In this document: piece by piece, positions 18,691 through 26,818 of the stretch
How the letters are laid out: each line of letters starts with the position of its first letter
Numbering within the stretch: the stretch's first letter is position 1
Origin: Hymenobacter artigasi
GTDB taxonomy: Bacteria > Bacteroidota > Bacteroidia > Cytophagales > Hymenobacteraceae
Direction: 5' to 3'
Assembly (NCBI RefSeq): GCF_012275535.1
Contig: NZ_JAAVTK010000024.1
Location: 1 to 50,684, forward strand
DNA length: 50,684 bases
Notes under the pieces: model-generated
Seen by the model: only the letters and a program-made list of their open reading frames with translations
Told to the model about the DNA's origin: nothing
Databases searched by the model: none
Program-made: the position numbers and the translations under genes

Positions 18691-20037
18691 TTACCTGACA
18701 GTATGTTTTCTCTGCTTAGTAATGGATGGTTTTTTTACACCATTTGCATGTCTTTCTACTTTAGTTTTAACACAATCATTTACTGCCATAGTTGGATAGG
18801 TGTAATTTCCCGGTGTTACAAAGTCTGCGTTTGTTTTGGTGATTTTTCCAATTTTGATATCATAGCAACCACCATTGCTTCCTTTTGCACAACCACTGGC
18901 AGAGGTTGCATTTGTTCTAATAACACCAATTGAAGGACCAGGTGTGCTTTCGAAGTCAGGATTCTGATGTTTGGCTTGCATTCCTTCACGTGTTTTACAG
19001 TCAAGATAAATGAAATCCTTGGATTTTACCTGGGCTCCTTCCCCACCGGTAACTGTAATATCACCAACATAAGAACGGCTATCGAAAGTACCATAATTGT
19101 CGACCCCGCCCTCTTTCCTATCTTTAAATCCAGCAGCTAATTGCACCGCGAAAGTAGAGTTAATAGCTGTAATTCCCTCAACATCAACTCTTCCTTGATT
19201 TATGCGGTGAGGCGAAATATTAAAAGCTGCATCACCATTTTTAACCTTGATATTTCTACCCACAATGTCGTCCACAGTTATTACGTTTTCTGTCCCAGTT
19301 TCGCCACTACCTGTTTCTACACGCATCGTCACACCGCCAATTCCTTCAAGATTCTTACACAAAATAGACCTGCCAGCTTGTATTTGAATCACACCATATC
19401 CCACATGGCTATTGGTTAAAAAAACGTTTTTAATGATTCCTTGAAATGGCACTTCATCACGATTGTTACTATCTGGTAAATTCAAAGCAATAGCAGAAAA
19501 AGGAGTGTAAGAATCGGTGATTTTAAAACCTGAAAACTTAAAGTTGTGGACATTGCACGCAGTAATCAATTTCATACGATAATCCCCTTTTGGAAAATTC
19601 ACTGTAAACCAAGTCGTTTGGTTTTCATTATCCTCGTCAGAATTTGTAATGGCAACATTTTCTACTGGGAATTCTTTTCCTATTTCAAAGATAGTATTGC
19701 CCAATTTTTTAGCGTTTTTATCAAAATAAGGCATAATCAGAACATCTTTATCGATTTTGATTTGAACATTAGAGCGCAGTTGTACATTAATTAAAAAGTA
19801 TTCTCCCTTCTTAATATGAATGATTCCACCACTAGCATTTGATAAAGAAGCGATTTTAAAGTTCAATGCGTTGCTGTCTCTACCATCGTTTTTCCCTGAC
19901 AGCATTATTTCGGTTACCTTATCAGGAATTTTGTTGGTGTAGAACCTGCTTTCATCTGCAGTGAGTCGCTCTTGAGCTGCTACAGGGGTCGTGATTAGAA
20001 GCAATAAGATTGATGCTACTTTGTTGATGTTGTTCAT
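18691..20037 (-). CDS. GH82 iota-carrageenase-like beta-helix protein
   Basis: A protein of 448 residues with a signal peptide (to about residue 22, PVAAQ). The body is a right-handed parallel beta-helix. Segments align with the remembered Alteromonas iota-carrageenase: 'INVQLRSNVQIKIDKDVLI', 'GYGVIQ' and 'GGVTMRVET', and 'ISPH'. In that enzyme Gln222, Glu245 and His281 serve the active site; here Q218, E241 and H277 sit at the same constant offset. The proposed partner Asp247 is Gly243 here, which needs testing. GH82 enzymes cut beta-1,4 bonds in iota-carrageenan, a red-algal sulfated galactan. The gene lies 85 bases downstream of a kappa-carrageenase-like gene, and both are AT-rich unlike their surroundings, so probably acquired together from a marine flavobacterium-like donor. 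The last ~15 residues (KKPSITKQRKHTVR) look atypical and may be read-through at a truncated end. Confidence 0.75.
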   Translation of the reverse strand: MNNINKVASILLLLITTPVAAQERLTADESRFYTNKIPDKVTEIMLSGKNDGRDSNALNFKIASLSNASGGIIHIKKGEYFLINVQLRSNVQIKIDKDVLIMPYFDKNAKKLGNTIFEIGKEFPVENVAITNSDEDNENQTTWFTVNFPKGDYRMKLITACNVHNFKFSGFKITDSYTPFSAIALNLPDSNNRDEVPFQGIIKNVFLTNSHVGYGVIQIQAGRSILCKNLEGIGGVTMRVETGSGETGTENVITVDDIVGRNIKVKNGDAAFNISPHRINQGRVDVEGITAINSTFAVQLAAGFKDRKEGGVDNYGTFDSRSYVGDITVTGGEGAQVKSKDFIYLDCKTREGMQAKHQNPDFESTPGPSIGVIRTNATSASGCAKGSNGGCYDIKIGKITKTNADFVTPGNYTYPTMAVNDCVKTKVERHANGVKKPSITKQRKHTVR

Positions 20038-20122
20038 TTTTGAAAAATTTGTAATTAAAATATATATTCTAGGTTTTTAGGTACTGTGATTCTTCGTTTA
20101 GTAGAATCCGCAAGTTCTAAAA

Positions 20123-21025
20123 TTAATTATTTTCAGGCTCTGAAACTAAAGCATCACTCTTTCTTTTCCAAGTTCGTACGTAATCTACTTGCATTGTTGT
20201 AGGAAAACCAGAAGGCCTATTGTTTGCAGCAACTGCTACACGCTTGCCATTTACATACTTTAAATATGGTGCACGCAAGCCTAGTGAAATAACCAGTCTT
20301 TGTTGGTGTTGTTGAAATAAAGCTTCAGAAGGGTCTGCCGTTGCAACTAATTTGCCATCTATATAGAATTTTATGCTATCATGCTCCCACAAACAGCCAT
20401 AAATATGGAATGCACTTCTAGGGTCAAAGCCAACTCCTGAATTACCACCTGTTGTTTTTCTCACAGATTTTCGCACTTGCGGGGAAGAATCGTCTGCTCT
20501 AATGACGTTCCAATCTATAAGGTTTACATTGTTTGGACGCTGTTCCATTTCAGGAAAATCAATTTCATTATATTTTACACGTTCTCCGTTAATGATTTTT
20601 GTAGGCTGTCCTATGCTGTAAGTCCAAAAGGCAGGACAAACACCAGGATGTTCTGCGGCGCCTTTCATCCTAATTTCAAAATAGCCGTACTTTATATCTT
20701 TTTTACTTCTTATAATACCGGAGGTAAAGTATAACTGTTCACCATTTTTTAGGTGCTTATCCCAATCTAGAGTCAGTTCTAAGTTTCCATTATTTGCAAC
20801 TGAGTTTTTAGAATCCCAAGACCATGGTCCAAAATCATCAGAGCTTTGAGTCCAATTTGCAGTATTTATTCCATTATTAAATTCATCTGAAAAGTCTTTC
20901 TGTAATACCCAATCTCCACTCAAACCGACTGGTTTTTGCGCAAAACCATCTAAAGACAAGAGAATTGTAAAAACAGTAAAAAATATCTTTTTTCCCCCTT
21001 GGATGTTAATCATTTTCGTTTTCAT
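20123..21025 (-). CDS. GH16 kappa-carrageenase-like enzyme
   Basis: A protein of 300 residues with a signal peptide ending near residue 30 (DGFAQ). The GH16 catalytic motif ExDxxE is 'NEIDFPEMEQ' (nucleophile E154, D156, acid/base E159). Many blocks match the remembered kappa-carrageenase of Pseudoalteromonas: 'WVLQKDFSDEFN', 'GPWSWDSKN', 'YFTSGIIRSK', 'YGYFEIRMKGAAEHPGVCPA', 'FDPRSAFHIYG', 'SLGLRAPY' and 'GFPTTMQVDYVRTW'. Kappa-carrageenases cleave beta-1,4 bonds of kappa-carrageenan or mixed furcellaran outside the cell. Only the catalytic domain is present; no T9SS sorting domain or carbohydrate-binding module. It is upstream of the GH82-like gene on the same strand, likely co-transcribed. 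Low-GC codon use marks it as foreign here. No sulfatase, SusC/D or transport genes accompany it. Confidence 0.85.
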   Translation of the reverse strand: MKTKMINIQGGKKIFFTVFTILLSLDGFAQKPVGLSGDWVLQKDFSDEFNNGINTANWTQSSDDFGPWSWDSKNSVANNGNLELTLDWDKHLKNGEQLYFTSGIIRSKKDIKYGYFEIRMKGAAEHPGVCPAFWTYSIGQPTKIINGERVKYNEIDFPEMEQRPNNVNLIDWNVIRADDSSPQVRKSVRKTTGGNSGVGFDPRSAFHIYGCLWEHDSIKFYIDGKLVATADPSEALFQQHQQRLVISLGLRAPYLKYVNGKRVAVAANNRPSGFPTTMQVDYVRTWKRKSDALVSEPENN

Positions 21026-21152
21026 TTAATTATGAAATGCAATGGGCAGCAGTTTATGAAATTGGGCTGTGTCCAAAATGAGGTTATTCGTGTCGAAATG
21101 AGTTTGCGATTATTGGTCTTTACGAGGCGATATAGCATTATACCTAACAGGT

Positions 21153-21263
21153 GAGAGCATCAAAAAGCGTGGGGCAGTTGGATAAGTGGTTAGCGACAGT
21201 AGTTGCGCTGATAGCGGCCAAAAGATTGGTGACCGCGAATGCTCCACACTTTTTGATGCTCTT
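21153..21263. repeat. MITE copy 1 (111 bp)
   Basis: It begins GAGAGCATCAAAAAGCGTGG and ends in the inverted form CCACACTTTTTGATGCTCTT. These ends match the terminal repeats of the ISKra4-type transposon at 22814-25699, so that transposase could move it. The interior aligns in reverse orientation with the copy at 22200-22310, which has the same length. No coding sequence. Confidence 0.75.
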
Positions 21264-21275
21264 GTTGAAACCGCA

Positions 21276-21695
21276 CTAGCGCACCCGGCGCGCAACCAAG
21301 CGGCCCCGACGGTTGACGTGCTCTACTATGACGGGGCGGGGCTGTTGTACCACTACCGGGCGGTAGTAGCGCGCGTGGTGAGCGCGGTACTGTGCCCACG
21401 GCGTGAGGCCGCGGTAGCTTACTACCACCGGGTGAAAGTTGGTCGTTGTGTAGCCAGGCACCGTGGCCATCGTTACCCAGCGGCCGTTGCGCTGCACCAT
21501 ATAGTTGTGGGCGGCTAAGTTGTAGTATCCATCAATTTCTGGCACATAGTAATACTGGGCACCGGCCGGGGCCACTGGCCCCCAGGCCGGGTGGCCAAAC
21601 TGGGCGCTGATGCTAACCTGAGCCTGCGCAGGCGGTGCGGTTAGGGCGGCAAAGGCGCCAAATACGAAAGCGAAAATCTGCGAGCGATATTCCAT
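21276..21695 (-). CDS. Small secreted protein, Tyr/Val/Arg-rich
   Basis: A protein of 139 residues from the ATG at 21693-21695 (MEYRSQIFAFVFGAFAALTA), which gives a signal peptide ending PAQAQ. A further-upstream reading would hide the signal and is rejected. The body has 'QYYYVPEIDGYYNLAAHNYM', 'GRWVTMATVPGY' and a basic Tyr/Arg/His tail ('YRAHHARYYRPVVVQQPRPV'). Similar small secreted proteins of unknown function are common in Bacteroidota. It returns to GC-rich sequence after the AT-rich carrageenase block. Its stop lies 12 bases from the first MITE, which may have altered its 3' end. Confidence 0.7.
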   Translation of the reverse strand: MEYRSQIFAFVFGAFAALTAPPAQAQVSISAQFGHPAWGPVAPAGAQYYYVPEIDGYYNLAAHNYMVQRNGRWVTMATVPGYTTTNFHPVVVSYRGLTPWAQYRAHHARYYRPVVVQQPRPVIVEHVNRRGRLVARRVR

Positions 21696-22199
21696 GGGTG
21701 AAAAAAAGAAAATTAACTGGAAGCCGATATGTAGCTGACAGCAAGTGATTGCTGGTAAGTAATCTGGATTAAAGAAGCGCTTGGTAGGGCGCACCAAATT
21801 TCTGCGGTCGTGAGCGTTTACCGTTTGGGGCGGTTTGCGCGGCGGCTCCGCCGCCCGTTTTGTGCTAAAAAAATCATTAACCAACCAATGCAAAGGCAGC
21901 CAGATGAGTAGAAAAGTATTCAGGTTGCTTTGAGCAACAACTTTGCTGGGTTGCCTTCCTGGGGGTAAGACTTCGCTAAAACCGGTTAGTTTAAGCAGGT
22001 TCTCATTGAGGAAAGGCAGATTTACACACTACTCATTCAAAGACCTGCTCAACAATGATTTGCAAAACAGGCGGCCCTTCCGGTAGCTGCTCGTGGTCGC
22101 CGAGCGGGGGGGCATCCAGGTAAAGCAGTTTTGGCCGGCCCGGCACCTTTAGCACGTAAAGCCGCGTTCTGACGCAGCCGCCTTGCGGCCAGGGGGTTG
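21696..22199. other. Intergenic region, no gene seen
   Basis: Short reading frames on both strands show no convincing gene or signal beyond the MITE at its right edge. Confidence 0.4.
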
Positions 22200-22310
22200 A
22201 AGAGCATCAAAAAGTGTGGCGCAATCGTGGTCATCAGGCTCTTGTTCAAGGCTAGTAGAATTCCTTCCGACCACCGCTTAACCCGACTGCCCCACCTTTT
22301 TAATGCTCTC
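22200..22310. repeat. MITE copy 2 (111 bp)
   Basis: Ends AGAGCATCAAAAAGTGTGGC and inverted GCCCCACCTTTTTAATGCTC, related to the ISKra4-type terminal repeats. Same length as the copy at 21153-21263 and alignable with its reverse complement. It lies about 110 bases upstream of the haloacid dehalogenase start and could influence its transcription. Confidence 0.7.
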
Positions 22311-22422
22311 CCAAATTCCGGACCGGGGCTACTTGAATGTCGGCGGGCCGACAAGTGGATGTATTGCGATAAAAAAGCAAAAGCGGGCCAGTCGTGGGCC
22401 GGGCCGTTGCGTAAGCAGGCGG

Positions 22423-22813
22423 ATGGTTACCCGTCGCTTTGTATTATCCTCGCTCGTCCTGGCCACGGCCGCCGCGGCTCTGCCCCTTTCCCTCTCCGCC
22501 ATGACTCCTTCGCTCGACCGCCCCAAGCTGCTGATTTTCGACGTCAACGAAACCATGCTCGACCTGGGCAAGCTGCAGCAGGCCGTCAACCAGGAATTCA
22601 AGTCCGAAACGGCCTTCAAGCAGTGGTTTGCGCTGCTGCTTCAATACTCGCTGGTCGATACCGTAACGGGCAACTACCACAACTTCGGGCAGATTGGCGA
22701 TGCCGCCTTCGACATGCTGGCGCAGGCCCTGGGCCAGCCGGCCCGCCCGGCGGCGCGCAAGAAGGAAATCCTCACGCTCATCACCGAGCTGCCGCCCCAC
22801 CCCGACATCATTG
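22423..22813 (+). pseudogene. Haloacid dehalogenase type II, truncated by transposon
   Basis: The start MVTRRFVLSSLVLATAAAAL has a signal-peptide-like (twin-arginine-like) N-terminus, followed by the HAD motif I 'LLIFDVNETMLDL' (nucleophile Asp in DVNET), then 'FKQWFALLLQYSL' and 'ELPPHPDI', as in type II haloacid dehalogenases. These remove halide from 2-haloacids via an aspartyl ester. At 22814 the ISKra4-type terminal repeat begins and only about half the enzyme is left. Motifs II-IV are absent, and no matching C-terminal part follows the transposon at 25700, so flanking DNA was lost or rearranged. An export signal on a HAD enzyme is uncommon but known in Bacteroidota. Confidence 0.8.
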
Positions 22814-22894
22814 GAGAGCATCAAAAAGTGTGGGGCAATGGGGGATAATCACTTTCTGGCGTAACTTGAAAGTGTCTTTCTGTCGGTGAACGCC

Positions 22895-23584
22895 ATGCCC
22901 CAACCAGCAGCTGCTATCATATCCGATACTGACCGGCTGGCGGCGGTCTACCAGCTCAAGATTCATCTGCTGGGAATCAGCCCGCAGATTTGCCGGCGCG
23001 TGCTCGTGAAGGGCGATACGACGCTGGCCGAACTGCATCACGTCTTCCAGGTGGTGATGGGCTGGGACAACTGGCACCTGCACAGCTTCAAGCTCTGGGG
23101 CAAAGAGTATGGGATGCCCTACGCCGGCGGCATCTACTTTGCCGACGATGCCCGCCGGGTTCACCTGGGCGATTTCCCCTGGCGGGTCAACGACAAGTTT
23201 ACCTATACCTACGACTTCGGCGATTACTGGCTCCATCAGGTGCGGCTGGAAAAAGTGCTGCCTCCAACCACGCTGGTGAACCACCCGGTATGCGTGAGTG
23301 GCCGCCGGGCCTGCCCATCCGAGGAAGTCGGCGGCCCCGAGGGCTATAATCAGCGGACACTCGACCAGTTTGGCTGGGCCTACGAAGCCCGTGACCGCGT
23401 ACTAGCTGGCGAGGACATCAGGGACGACGACGTGCCGACCTGGTTCTGGACCTTCCGCCCGGAGCACTTCGACAAGGGCCAAGTCAACCAGAAACTAGCG
23501 AAAGTGTATCAACTTAAGGGTAATCCTGATTTTCTGTGTTCGCAGGGCAGCTACGACTATTTCTTCGCGGATTTGAAATCCTGA
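22895..23584 (+). CDS. Plasmid pRiA4b ORF-3-like / IS1096 TnpR-like protein
   Basis: A protein of 229 residues from the ATG at 22895 (a GTG nine bases upstream is possible). The domain shows 'YQLKIHLLGISPQICRRVLV', 'HHVFQVVMGWDNWHLHSFKL', 'FTYTYDFGDYWLHQVRLEKV' and 'RACPSEEVGG', the signature of the PRiA4_ORF3 family. These proteins are frequent passengers of plasmids and transposons, and one was named TnpR in IS1096, but their biochemical role is unclear. Being inside the inverted repeats and just upstream of a recombinase supports a role in the element rather than the host. Confidence 0.85.
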   Translation: MPQPAAAIISDTDRLAAVYQLKIHLLGISPQICRRVLVKGDTTLAELHHVFQVVMGWDNWHLHSFKLWGKEYGMPYAGGIYFADDARRVHLGDFPWRVNDKFTYTYDFGDYWLHQVRLEKVLPPTTLVNHPVCVSGRRACPSEEVGGPEGYNQRTLDQFGWAYEARDRVLAGEDIRDDDVPTWFWTFRPEHFDKGQVNQKLAKVYQLKGNPDFLCSQGSYDYFFADLKS

Positions 23585-23641
23585 AATCTGTATCAGAAAA
23601 ACCAGATGGTTTAGTTGATACAGCCTAGGTAGCTTTGCGCC

Positions 23642-24259
23642 ATGCAACAGGCCGTCATTTTCGTGCGCGTCTCCAAGTAGGAGCAGGACTACCAGCGGCA
23701 GGTGGAAGACCTGCGCGCCGTGGCCCAGAGCCAGGCGGTGCAGGTCGTGGCCGAGATTGCGGAGAAGATTAGCGGAGCTAAGCGAAATCAGGACCGGGAG
23801 GGCATCCAGCAATTGCTGGAGCTGAGCCGCCGGGGCGCCATCCAGAAAGTATTGGTGAGCGAAGTCTCGCGCCTGGGCCGCTCCACGGTGGAAGTCCTGC
23901 AAATCGTCGAAGAACTGACGCAGCTGGGCATCAGCATTTACGTCCAAAACTTCGGGATTGAAACGCTCAAAAACGGCAAACGCAATCCAGTGGCGCAGTT
24001 CATGTTCACGCTGCTGGCCGAATTTGCCCGGCTGGAACGCGAGACCCTGCGCGAGCGCATTCTCTCCGGCATGGACGAGGCGCGGCGGCAAGGGGTCACG
24101 ATTGGTCGCCCGGTGGGCGCAACGGAAGAAAAGGCCGTCTTTCTGAAAAAGTATGCCGCCGTCGCCCGGCAGCTGCGCGCGGGCCTGAGCGTCCGTAACA
24201 CGGCCAAGCTGTGCGACGTGGCCATTAACACGGTGCGTAAAGTGAAAGCCTTGCTGTAA
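23642..24259 (+). pseudogene. Serine recombinase interrupted by an amber codon
   Basis: The frame starts MQQAVIFVRVSK, then TAG (23678-23680), then EQDYQRQVEDLRAV and a normal resolvase/invertase continuing 'VLVSEVSRLGRSTVEVLQIV', 'FMFTLLAEFARLERETLRER', a 'GRPVG' hinge and a C-terminal helix-turn-helix ('VRNTAKLCDVAINTVRKVKA'). The catalytic Ser lies in 'VRVS', immediately before the stop. A restart at the GTG at 23702 would give 185 residues without the nucleophile, hence inactive for strand cleavage. The rest is well preserved, so the stop is recent or is suppressed. Functional resolvases of this type separate cointegrates. Confidence 0.75.
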
Positions 24260-24277
24260 TCCTTAACCCCCAGCCCC

Positions 24278-25669
24278 ATGAACTTCAAACTACAACTGGT
24301 GGCCTGTCCGTCAGCAGGCGACGCGCCTACCCTCGAAGACGTGTTCACCTGGAGCCGGGAGGAGCTGAGCTTAGCCAGCGTGGGCCTGACGCTCGCCGAA
24401 TCGAAAGAGCTGCTGCAACGCCTTCAACAAACGATGATTGCGCAGCAGGTGGCCACGCATTTGCGAGCGCAGCAGCCCGTCTGCTTGCGGAAGAAGGGCA
24501 GCTACCCGCTTCAGCTGAAAACCTTGTTTGGGAACGTCTCGGTCGATAGCCCGCGCTACTATCTGCCGCCCACCGAGGCGGGACCTAAGACTTTCAGCCC
24601 CCTCCAACACCTGTTCCCGCAGCACGTGACGCCGGAGCGGCTGTACCTGGAAACCAAGTGGGCCAGTCTGATTCCGTACCAGAAAACGGCTGATTTACTC
24701 CACGATGTGCTGCCCCTGAGTGCGAAACTATCGGGCACGACCATTCAGCAGCACCTGCACGCCGTGGTCGAGGCGCAGGAACGGCAGCTGCCGCAGGAAG
24801 TGGCTTCTTTTCACGGCATTTGCCAGCGCGACCGCGAGGCCTTGCCGTGCCCACCCCGCCCGCTGGTGGTCGGCCTCGACGGCGGCTACGTCCGGCACTG
24901 GCATAAAAAAGGCTGTTTCGAGGTGATTGCGGGCAAGAGCATTCCCGCCCAAGGGGATGCCAAATGCTTCGGCTTCGTGCAGGAAGTGGATGCCAAGCCG
25001 CGCCGACGGGTCTTCGAGGTGCTGCGTTCGCAGGGGCTGCAGGCCAATCAGGCCGTGGAATTTTTCACGGACGGCGCTGCGGTTCTGCGGTCGCTGACCA
25101 GTTACCTGAGTGCGGAGTCCACGCACATCCTAGATTGGTTTCACCTGACCATGCGCCTGACGGTGCTGCAGCAATATGCGCTGGGCTTCGTCCAGGCCGA
25201 CGCGGCCGGTAGCAAAGCGCTGCAAGACGGCTTGACCAGCATCAAATGGCACCTCTGGCACGGCAACGCCGAGCGGGCCCTGGACAAGATACTGGACCTG
25301 GACGACGCCCTGGCCGTGCACCAAGAGGACCCGCTCATGGCCCGGAAATACAGCAAGTTGAAGCCCTTGGCGCGGCTCATTGCTGATTTTCACACCTACG
25401 TGGAGCAGAACAGCGGCTTCATCGTGGACTACTCGGAACGCCAGCGCTACGGCGAACGCGTCTCCACGGGCTTTGTCGAGTCGGCGGTGAACCAGGTGCT
25501 GTCAAAACGGATGGTCAAGCGCCAGCAGATGCAGTGGACTAAAAAAGGGGCGCACCTGCTGGTGCAGGCCCGCACGAAGGTGCTCAACGAAGAGTGGGAA
25601 GACTGTTTCCGGCAGCAATACCCCGGGTTTCGGCCATTGTCTGCGGAGCCCCTAGCAATGGCTGCTTAA
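24278..25669 (+). CDS. ISKra4-family transposase
   Basis: A protein of 463 residues starting 18 bases after the recombinase stop. The N-terminal part carries 'LRKKGSYPLQLKTLFGNVSV' and 'YLETKWASLIPYQKTADLL', and the catalytic part has 'PLVVGLDGGYVRHW', 'VEFFTDGAAVLRSL', 'THILDWFHLTMRL' and a C-terminal 'SGFVESAVNQVLSKRM'-like segment (seen as STGFVESAVNQVLSKRMVKR). These features fit a DDE transposase of the ISKra4 type as I remember it, with D in LDGG and in LDWFH and E in FVESAVNQ. No internal stop is present. It is the only complete transposase seen inside the island and probably also mobilises the 111-bp MITEs. Confidence 0.8.
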   Translation: MNFKLQLVACPSAGDAPTLEDVFTWSREELSLASVGLTLAESKELLQRLQQTMIAQQVATHLRAQQPVCLRKKGSYPLQLKTLFGNVSVDSPRYYLPPTEAGPKTFSPLQHLFPQHVTPERLYLETKWASLIPYQKTADLLHDVLPLSAKLSGTTIQQHLHAVVEAQERQLPQEVASFHGICQRDREALPCPPRPLVVGLDGGYVRHWHKKGCFEVIAGKSIPAQGDAKCFGFVQEVDAKPRRRVFEVLRSQGLQANQAVEFFTDGAAVLRSLTSYLSAESTHILDWFHLTMRLTVLQQYALGFVQADAAGSKALQDGLTSIKWHLWHGNAERALDKILDLDDALAVHQEDPLMARKYSKLKPLARLIADFHTYVEQNSGFIVDYSERQRYGERVSTGFVESAVNQVLSKRMVKRQQMQWTKKGAHLLVQARTKVLNEEWEDCFRQQYPGFRPLSAEPLAMAA

Positions 25670-25898
25670 CCCCACTGCCCCACACTTTTTGATGCTCTCT
25701 ACTAAAAGGGGTACTTCTTCCAAAAGGGCGGATTTACACGCTAAGCCATCAGCCCGCCGAGATGGGGAAGCAGGCGGCGGGTCAAGGTGCGCGGGGTTAA
25801 GGGAGAAGTCCTCACCTAATCGTTTATTGTGGTATTAACTATTGGTTGTAAGGAGTTTACAGTTGGTTTCCTCGACCGAATAGCCTTCGGATTTACTG

Positions 25899-25936
25899 GA
25901 AAGGCCGGGCAGAAATGGTGTCCTGCCCGGCCTTTC
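25899..25936 (-). terminator. Hairpin terminator after qorB-like gene
   Basis: A perfect 14-bp stem, GAAAGGCCGGGCAG / CTGCCCGGCCTTTC, with a 10-base loop. It lies directly beyond the stop codon of the minus-strand qorB-like gene. Confidence 0.8.
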
Positions 25937-25939
25937 TGA

Positions 25940-26818
25940 TTAATTATAAACTTGCTTGATGAATTGCGCCGTGGTGGTTGGTTGCCGGCCCAGGAATGTG
26001 GCTAAGGTGGCATCCTCGACCTCCAGCATGCCTTGCGCCACCGCACTCGCCCACATCGTGAACATGCCGATGTACATCTCCGGCACCCCGACTTGCTGTA
26101 GGATAGCTTGAAATTCTTCGACTGGGGGGGACTGATAGCGAACGTCCTTGCCCAGGCTGCCGGATAGGTCCTTCGCAATCGCCTGAAAAGAAGTCGCTTC
26201 GGTATTAGCCAGTACGTACGTCTGGTTTTTATGCCCTTTCGTGGTCAATACGTGGGCTGCGGCTTCGGCCAGTTCCGCCCGAAGCACCCAGCTGGCTTTC
26301 CCTTCTTGGGCGGGAAACAGGATGATGCCCGTTTCGGCTACTTGGCCGCCCGCAAAGATGGGAATCATCTCCAAGTAAATACCATGCTGGAGGATGGTGT
26401 ACGGAAGGCCGCTGTCCTTGATGGCCTGCTCGGTTTGTGCATGCGACGTCAGGAAATCCGCGATGGCCGCGTGTTGAAAGGCCGGCTTAGTGACAAAGGA
26501 GGTGTATACCAGGTGCTTCACCTGCGCTACTTTGGCCGCGTGGATGACATTCAGGTGGTGCACGGTGCGGTTTTCGACGGCTCCTCTGTCGTTGCTGGAA
26601 ACCAGCAAGAGCGTATCGACCCCTTGAAAGGCCTGTATCAGCGCGTCAACGTCCGCGTAATCGCCGACGCGTAGTTCGATTCCCTGGTCTTGGAGGGTTT
26701 GGCCTTTCGCAGCATCCCGCACCAGGGCGGAAATGTGTTGCGCTTCGATTCCTTTATGCAAAAGGTGTTCAAGGACTTTCGTACCGTATTGACCGGTTGC
26801 GCCTGTGACTAAAATCAT
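25940..26818 (-). CDS. qorB: QorB-like NAD(P)H:quinone oxidoreductase
   Basis: A protein of 292 residues from the ATG at 26816-26818, which places the dinucleotide-binding motif GATGQYG at residues 6-12 ('MILVTGATGQYGTKVLEHLL'). Further blocks match the remembered E. coli QorB (YtfG): 'ALVRDAAKGQTLQDQGIELR', 'VDTLLLVSSNDRG', 'VKHLVYTSF', 'SGLPYTILQHGIYLEM' and 'YVLANTEATSFQAIA'. It is an atypical short-chain dehydrogenase of the NmrA-like type that reduces quinones with NADPH in the cytoplasm. A divergent HxlR regulator lies 195 bases away, the same arrangement as E. coli ytfG/ytfH. A perfect hairpin terminator follows. The gene sits in a repeat-bounded cassette. Confidence 0.88.
   Translation of the reverse strand: MILVTGATGQYGTKVLEHLLHKGIEAQHISALVRDAAKGQTLQDQGIELRVGDYADVDALIQAFQGVDTLLLVSSNDRGAVENRTVHHLNVIHAAKVAQVKHLVYTSFVTKPAFQHAAIADFLTSHAQTEQAIKDSGLPYTILQHGIYLEMIPIFAGGQVAETGIILFPAQEGKASWVLRAELAEAAAHVLTTKGHKNQTYVLANTEATSFQAIAKDLSGSLGKDVRYQSPPVEEFQAILQQVGVPEMYIGMFTMWASAVAQGMLEVEDATLATFLGRQPTTTAQFIKQVYN

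Larger units (their letters stand above)
22814..25699 (+). mobile_element. ISKra4-type transposon with two passenger genes (2,886 bp)
   Basis: Terminal inverted repeats of 30 bp with one mismatch: GAGAGCATCAAAAAGTGTGG... from 22814 and its inverse ending at 25699. It contains, all on the plus strand, a pRiA4b ORF-3-like gene, a serine recombinase with an amber codon, and an ISKra4-type transposase. The same ends occur on the two nearby 111-bp MITEs. No target duplication is evident (left flank ATCATTG, right flank TACTAAA). Confidence 0.8.
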
